Of a stretch of 64,000 nucleotides of DNA, positions 58,729-64,000 are shown in pieces. The notes beneath the pieces are model-generated. The model saw nothing but the letters and a program-made list of their open reading frames with translations, did no database searches and was not told the origin of the DNA. Position numbers and translations under genes: made by a program. The stretch comes from Serpula lacrymans var. lacrymans S7.9 (taxonomy: Eukaryota > Basidiomycota > Agaricomycetes > Boletales > Serpulaceae): assembly GCF_000218685.1 (NCBI RefSeq), contig NW_006763293.1, forward strand, positions 2,663,968 to 2,727,967, given 5' to 3'. Each line of letters starts with the position of its first letter. Positions within the stretch are counted from its first letter, which is position 1.

Positions 58729-61455
58729 ATGAACTTGCAGGACGAAAAGAGAGATAGATATATCCAGGATGACATCGAACAGGATCAGATAGGCGGTGAT
58801 GATTTACCAACATATGACGACCTCGCTGCACAGAGCGGGCCTAACTCGAGGTGTGTTCACCGTGGACCCATGCACGAGACTTGGGTTTCTTACCACTTCA
58901 TGTTTGACACTTTCTCTCGCGAAATTGCCAGGTTCGGTAGATGGAGAGGTTGGATAGAGAAAAGGTGAGTCTACTAGTACGGTAGTCTGAGGCTCAGCAA
59001 AGTCTCTCAGGCCATGCGCATGACTGACTCGCATGCTGAGACCAGGGCGGCCGAGCGTTATGCAGACATCACTCCAGACGAACTCGATAGACGACGTGCA
59101 CGGGGCTGGGGGGGCGAATCAGTCTGTCATTTGGTTTTACACATATTTCCTTTATTTATTCATGCCTGCGTTAGCGAGACTCGCAATCCGACCGGTCCAT
59201 TCCAGCTATGAAAGAGCCGTCTACAGCCTCAGTTCCACCTCTACGAATACGCATAAACGATGGGCTCTCAACTGACGTTCCACAGGTTGACGCCAGCCCC
59301 ACTCCAGTTGAACCCCCCTCACAGCCTCCGGGTGAACTCCTCTCACCGACTCACCTCAAGCTGCACCAATTCGGCTCACGGTTCCTCCCACATTCTACCT
59401 CTCCAATACGCTGTGTTCTACCGCTCCAGTCTGACAGACTGTTGTTGATTGGCCATGATAGCGGACTGTCGGTGCTTAATATGTTTCCCAGCGAATGGGT
59501 CGACACAGGAGGACTTGTGCAGAAAGGCCCCAATGAGGCTCAGGCTAGGCCGATATGGGAAGGCGAAGCGTGAGCATGGTTTAAACCCCAGCCCCAAGTA
59601 TTCCTAGCATCTGATTCCAATCGATGTATAGTGTGTACCAGATGTCCGTGCTCGAATCGGAGGATTCAGGGGAAGGTACTCCAAAAGGGGTAGTGCTTGT
59701 ACTCGTTGGCCCCGATACTGATACACCGTCTACTAACCACGAGAAAGAATCAATTCGAACATTGAGAATGTATAATCTTGCAAGTCTCACGAGCCTTGCG
59801 AAATGGACTATTGCTCAGCAGGTGTGTGTTTTGTGCGGATGTTCTCACTCACCTGACTGGGTGCTCACGTGTAACTCAATCGGGGATAGTCAGCTCGGCC
59901 ATTAGATCTACAACGACCGTCAGAAGGGAATCCACAACAGACACCGTCAAAGAGACATCGTCACGCGAGCAGCCTCACCAAGGGTCTCCGAAACCTAATG
60001 GCTGAATCTCCAACACGACATACACCAGAACCACAACCAAGCTCTTACCAAAGCTTCATTCCATCTCTCAAGCCACCGCAAGCCTCACGCCAATCCACAC
60101 AATCAAGCCAGTCCACTGCTGCCACAACAGATTCGACATGGGACGTCGTTGACGACTTGCCACTTCGTTGGGCGACAGATTTTGTCCCCTTTGCTGCCCC
60201 TGGCTCACGTCTTCTTTCTGCATCTGTAATATCATATGCATTATGGCAGGAGGGTCAACAATGGAGTCGGGCGCTACTGGCGGTGGCGACTAAATCTAAC
60301 ATCTTCCTATACGAGAAACCCAAAAATGAAAGGGCTTTTCATTTCGTTAAAGTAAGCATGTTATCTTTTCATATCAGCTTTTCTCACAGAGCTAATGAAA
60401 TTTGTGTTATCGCCATTTAGGAATTTTATACGCCTCTCCAGCCGCGCAACTTAATTTTCGTCCAACAATCCGTTCAAGACATTTATCGCAGTCCTTCTGA
60501 CGTTGGTCCTACGCGTTACAGTGGGAGCTCGCCAGGCCACTCACGTGTCGTCAGCAGCGACGCCTCCACAGGCCTCTACAGTGCTCGCTCTGCCTTCGCC
60601 GCCCCGCTCGGTCTCAGTTACGGCGCACAAACGGCACTGTTCATCGTGTTTGAGAAGAAGGCAGGAATCATTCGCATTGCCGACGCCGCAGTCACGGAGG
60701 TGGACCTATACGACTCTACACAAACCGCAAATGTCGTGCTTGCCCGCAGGTCTCGTGCGTCGTATGACTTTGGGTACACGAAGGAAGGCAAAGGAGCTTG
60801 GGTGCTCCCGAGTCAAGCCGACCTTCCCTTTGCCCAATCACCGTACCAGAATCTGATGAGTGGAAATAGCAGGCCGGCGGGCGGTCCCGGTCTGCGAAGT
60901 GTGTACTTCCTAACGCGCGGGAAACAAACGCACATCGTACCCTGCCCACTTCCCGCTACGCTCTCAACGGCCCCACCATTACACACTATCATGTGGAAGT
61001 CCCCTCCTGGGAGCGTCAGCGCACGTATATGCCATCCCGGTAGTGGGCACTCTCCATTTTTGCAACTCATCGGGATGGGTGAAGATGGTGTTGAGGTGCA
61101 GGAAGTTCCCCTTCCTTTGTCCGCTGGCGGACGAGGGAAGGGTAAGGGTAAAGCAGTTGCTGAGCCTCCACAAGCCCAGGCATTTATTGGTGAGGCTGGA
61201 TTCCTCACCTCAGGCGGAAACTGGCATCGTCCTATGCATCCCACTCCCCTCATTCGCAATCTATCGGCTGCGAGTGTGGTCTCAACTACTTCATTTGACA
61301 GTCTAGAGACAGACGAAATAGCAACTCGACTAAGAGCTGAGCAAGGAATTTATGGTTGGTGGCGAAAAGATCTTGAGGATTGGCGAATATTCTGGGTCGG
61401 TGGAGATGGAAGAGAGGATTCACTGGGGGACGAAGGGGAAAGCAATCGTTCATGA
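58729..61455 (+). CDS. CNH (citron homology)-domain protein
   Basis: The ATG is at 58729 and the TGA at 61453. The first exons code an acidic start (DEKRDRYIQDDIEQDQIGGD, LPTYDDLAAQSGPNSRFGRW) and an Arg-rich helix (YADITPDELDRRRARGWGG). The beta-propeller-type CNH domain begins SPIRCVLPLQSDRLLLIGHD and GLSVLNMFPSEW. It continues VYQMSVLES, WSRALLAVATKSNIFLYEKP and EFYTPLQPRNLIFVQQS, and ends with the GLSYGAQTALFIVFEKKAGI region and Trp-rich IYGWWRKDLEDWRIFWVGG. CNH domains bind small GTPases (Rom1/2, citron, Vps39). No kinase or RhoGEF part is present. Seven or so exons; the junctions at about 58.97, 59.13 and 59.82 kb needed non-obvious splice sites. Confidence 0.72.
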
Positions 61456-61674
61456 TAGATAAAACATCAAATACAAAATCAGTTTAGGCATTTAAGCGAA
61501 CGCTGAACAGTCCAGAGCATTGAAAGTGCACTAACTATACATGCCAGAAGTAGTGTAAGAGGTCCCTTGGTAATAAATGGCGGATGCGAAACAAAAAGAA
61601 CACATGCGAGATGGTCACGACATATCTACATCATTATGGGCGTGCACCGCTAACAGCGCAGGCCGCAAAAGAAA

Positions 61675-64000
61675 TTAAGAATCCTTACCCCGCAAAACTA
61701 CAAACGATTTTGGTCTCTCTGTGGGTGATGTAGATCCTGTGGCAATCCCAGCTGCTTCGGCTACTTGTTGTATCTGTTGTGTTGGTTGATCTGGCTGAGA
61801 TGATGATTGCGGCTTCCGGTCTCTTATTACGACGAAGGACCGTCCGGTCTCCTTAGGGGGAGGTGGAGTACTAGATCCTGTCTCCTCATCTTGTGTGTCA
61901 AGAATATCGCCTTCGCTATGTCTCCTATTCCTCCGTATGTTGAACCAATGCCTTTTCTTTGAAGCACTTCCAGTGTCCACATTTTCTGGAATAGACGGAT
62001 CACTGGGGACCTTTCCTGGACTTCCATTCATAACTACTGCGCTCGACGGCGTAGGAATCCCGGCGTTCTCGATGATAGCTGTCTGCGACTTTGTCCTCAC
62101 ATGCGGGATCATCGCACCGTGGGGTAATGACTGCATCCGTATCTGCACGCTTGCTACGCTGGCAGAAGGTTGCGTTAACACATTTTCTTCACCCTCATCA
62201 AACATGGGGGGGACGGCACGTCCTGAAGCAGATCCACTGTTCCGCTCCACAGACGGGAACGTTAATGTCGAGCCAGACGCAATCGCATATGGGCTATCGT
62301 AGTGCGCCCTACCTCCCCCAACACGTGAGAATCCAGATGCTGGCGGTGTGGGTGGTGCTGAGATCGACGTGCGTGCTTCGTCAATGGCTGCATAACCTGG
62401 TCGTGGGAATGGCTGCCAAGCTCCCATGATGAAACCACCTTCATCGTCACTATCTTCTTTGTATGGTCTTAACGCGTGCTCAGGTCTGAGTACAGAAGGT
62501 GGACCAGAATGATGAGAGTGATGCGAGGCTGAGGATTCTTTCTGCGCAAAGTTAGCTGTAGGCGGGGAATAGGATGATAGGGAAGGCTCGGTGGGTCGGT
62601 ATGAATCCGTCGTTGATTTGTAAGGGTGACGAGGTCGACTTCGGTGATGTTTACGAGGACCGCAACAGCCCATCAAGCCACAAGCTCCAATAAGCCCCGA
62701 GTCAACAGCGTGTTTGCTACGGTCGAACCCGATTCTCCCCGCGATACGTACGGCGGCCTCGATAAGTTTTACGACTAGCATGAGGAAGAAGGCCAGATAA
62801 ACAAGGCAAAGGACGCAGAGAATACCATAGGCGACCCAGCCGCCGGCGCCATCACCGATAGAAATCTTTTCAGAAGGGCGGATCGTTAATGGAGTACGCG
62901 AATAGGCGGGCAAACACTTACAGTAGGGGTTAAAATGACCAATAAGACAGCGATAACGATCCTCGCTACACAAAACAGGAAGCTAATCAAACCCATACTT
63001 GCACCCGCGCCCCACGGTAACCATACACTGGTGACCAATGCTGAGACGACCTCCACCACAAGAATAATGACGGCTTGGGTTGTTCCACTCCCCTGCCCAG
63101 CACCGATAGTGACACCAAAGATCAGGTTCGTGCAGAACAGGAGACACGCAAAGAGTTGCGATCCGTGTCGATAATGGTTGTATAACGGCCCAAGAACGAG
63201 GAGAGTTCGTGTTTCATCGTAAAGTTTGTTCGTCGTAGTTCGCATCAGTCGGATTAGAAGGAACACCGGAAGCAAAACGGATAATATAGCGAACGATAGA
63301 GCAGCGAGAGCCACAGACGCCGTACTTATCTCCTGTCTTGCACCCAGTGCCAATTGATACGAGGAAAAGATAGTTACAGGAAGATGGAATAGAACGAGTA
63401 TGCGCACAAGATTACCCAGGAGCACACTAAAATGGAATGAGCTGATGTCTGGCCGAGGGAGCTTCCACCGTCCAACCCGGGGACCAGGGAAACGCGGTGC
63501 AGAACGAAGCATATAATGACCATTCAATGAACGATTTTCATCAGGCGAGCCTAGAACTATCCCTCCTACGGCATTTTCCAGCATATCCTTGCTACCAGCT
63601 GATAGTCGCGGGCTGCGCGTCCCACCTAATTTCGCTGGCAACCCGGTGTTTGAATTTGGTGGTGGGGAAGAAAAGGCCCAGTCTATCATCCAGACGGCGA
63701 AGCTAATTACAATCGTCCCAGCTACAATAGCCAAGAAAAGTCCAACGCATATGCCAAATAGATCCTGCGGACGAAGACCGACAGAGTAAGCGTATGATTC
63801 TATACCAGGATTGGTGTTAGGGGGGAGGAGAAAGAGACTGTTGGGAACTGAGGGATCGATGTAAATGGGAGACGTAGAATCGTTGAGCTGATCAGCAAAG
63901 TCTGAAGGCGGTGAGTAAGGTTGCACAGCCAGAGGACTCCAATGATCATTTGCTCCATTTCCTTGGGTCAGAGTGATGTCTACGTGGAAATGAGTACGGC
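61675..64000 (-). CDS. TRP-like channel of the FLC/Pkd2 family, N-terminus outside window
   Basis: The stop is at 61675. The frame is open past 64,000, so the N-terminal signal and ML-like domain are missing. The entering sequence (VDITLTQGNGANDHWSPLAV, YSPPSDFADQLND, YAYSVGLRPQDLFGICVG) is the junction between the ML-like and TRP domains. Seven to nine membrane helices follow, including SVLLGNLVRILVLFHLPVTI and LFACLLFCTNLIFGVTIGAG. One intron (about 62,886-62,941) splits the helix before ISIGDGAGGWVAYG. The C-terminal 350 residues are disordered Ser/Pro-rich. Fungal relatives (Pkd2, Flc1-3, Spray) move calcium or FAD-related cargo and affect wall integrity. It is convergent with the CNH gene. 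Confidence 0.88.

Noticed and set aside
1..64000. tRNA genes, rRNA, CRISPR arrays, long terminal repeats or transposases
   Set aside because: I looked for B-box-like GGTTCGANTCC, regular repeats and transposase or reverse-transcriptase motifs on both strands. The few GGTTCGA or GTCGAAC matches lie inside coding exons and lack tRNA structure.

Overview
The window is nuclear DNA of a filamentous basidiomycete, most likely an agaricomycete. Genes lie on both strands without operons. They are split by many introns of about 45-65 nt with GT(R)NGT donors and CTNA-type branch sites. Several products belong to families typical of basidiomycetes. No rRNA, tRNA, CRISPR array or intact transposon was recognised.

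Left third (1-22.7 kb): the 3'-truncated gene of a Cys-rich/coiled-coil protein; a 10-kb, many-exon neurofibromin-type Ras GTPase-activating protein (IRA/NF1); a 1.8-kb divergent intergenic region; a three-RRM RNA-binding protein of the NGR1/NAM8/Csx1 class; a stomatin; an EVE-domain (THYN1-like) protein; and a small protein with an RVVSSRYL motif that may be an augmin HAUS8-type subunit.

Middle (22.8-41 kb): two phospholipid genes (a lysophosphatidic acid acyltransferase and a PGC1-like glycerophosphodiester phosphodiesterase), a Ser-rich unknown protein, a small tail-anchored protein with a variant zinc-knuckle, a KHA1-type K+/H+ antiporter, the spliceosomal protein BUD31, an HVA22/REEP-like ER-shaping protein with a long acidic tail, and an unrecognised multi-exon gene at about 38.5-40.9 kb that I assembled from in-phase exons.

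Right third (41-64 kb): five of six neighbouring loci serve mitochondria (complex I subunit NDUFA1, lipoate ligase, complex I subunit NDUFA8, complex I assembly factor NDUFAF3, and the import receptor TOM20). TOM20 appears able to splice into a downstream SMYD-like SET gene. Then come the PP4 regulatory subunit PSY2/SMEK, a multi-C2H2 zinc-finger protein, a second member of the zinc-knuckle/tail-anchor family, a CNH-domain protein, and a TRP/FLC-type channel that runs off the right edge.

The most interesting points are the TOM20-SET composite locus with a stop codon and AATAAA inside its unusually long intron, the cluster of mitochondrial genes, and the paralogous zinc-knuckle/tail-anchor pair. 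Exon boundaries were read by eye from splice signals and reading-frame continuity. Gene ends are firm where an ATG and stop are quoted and approximate where stated.
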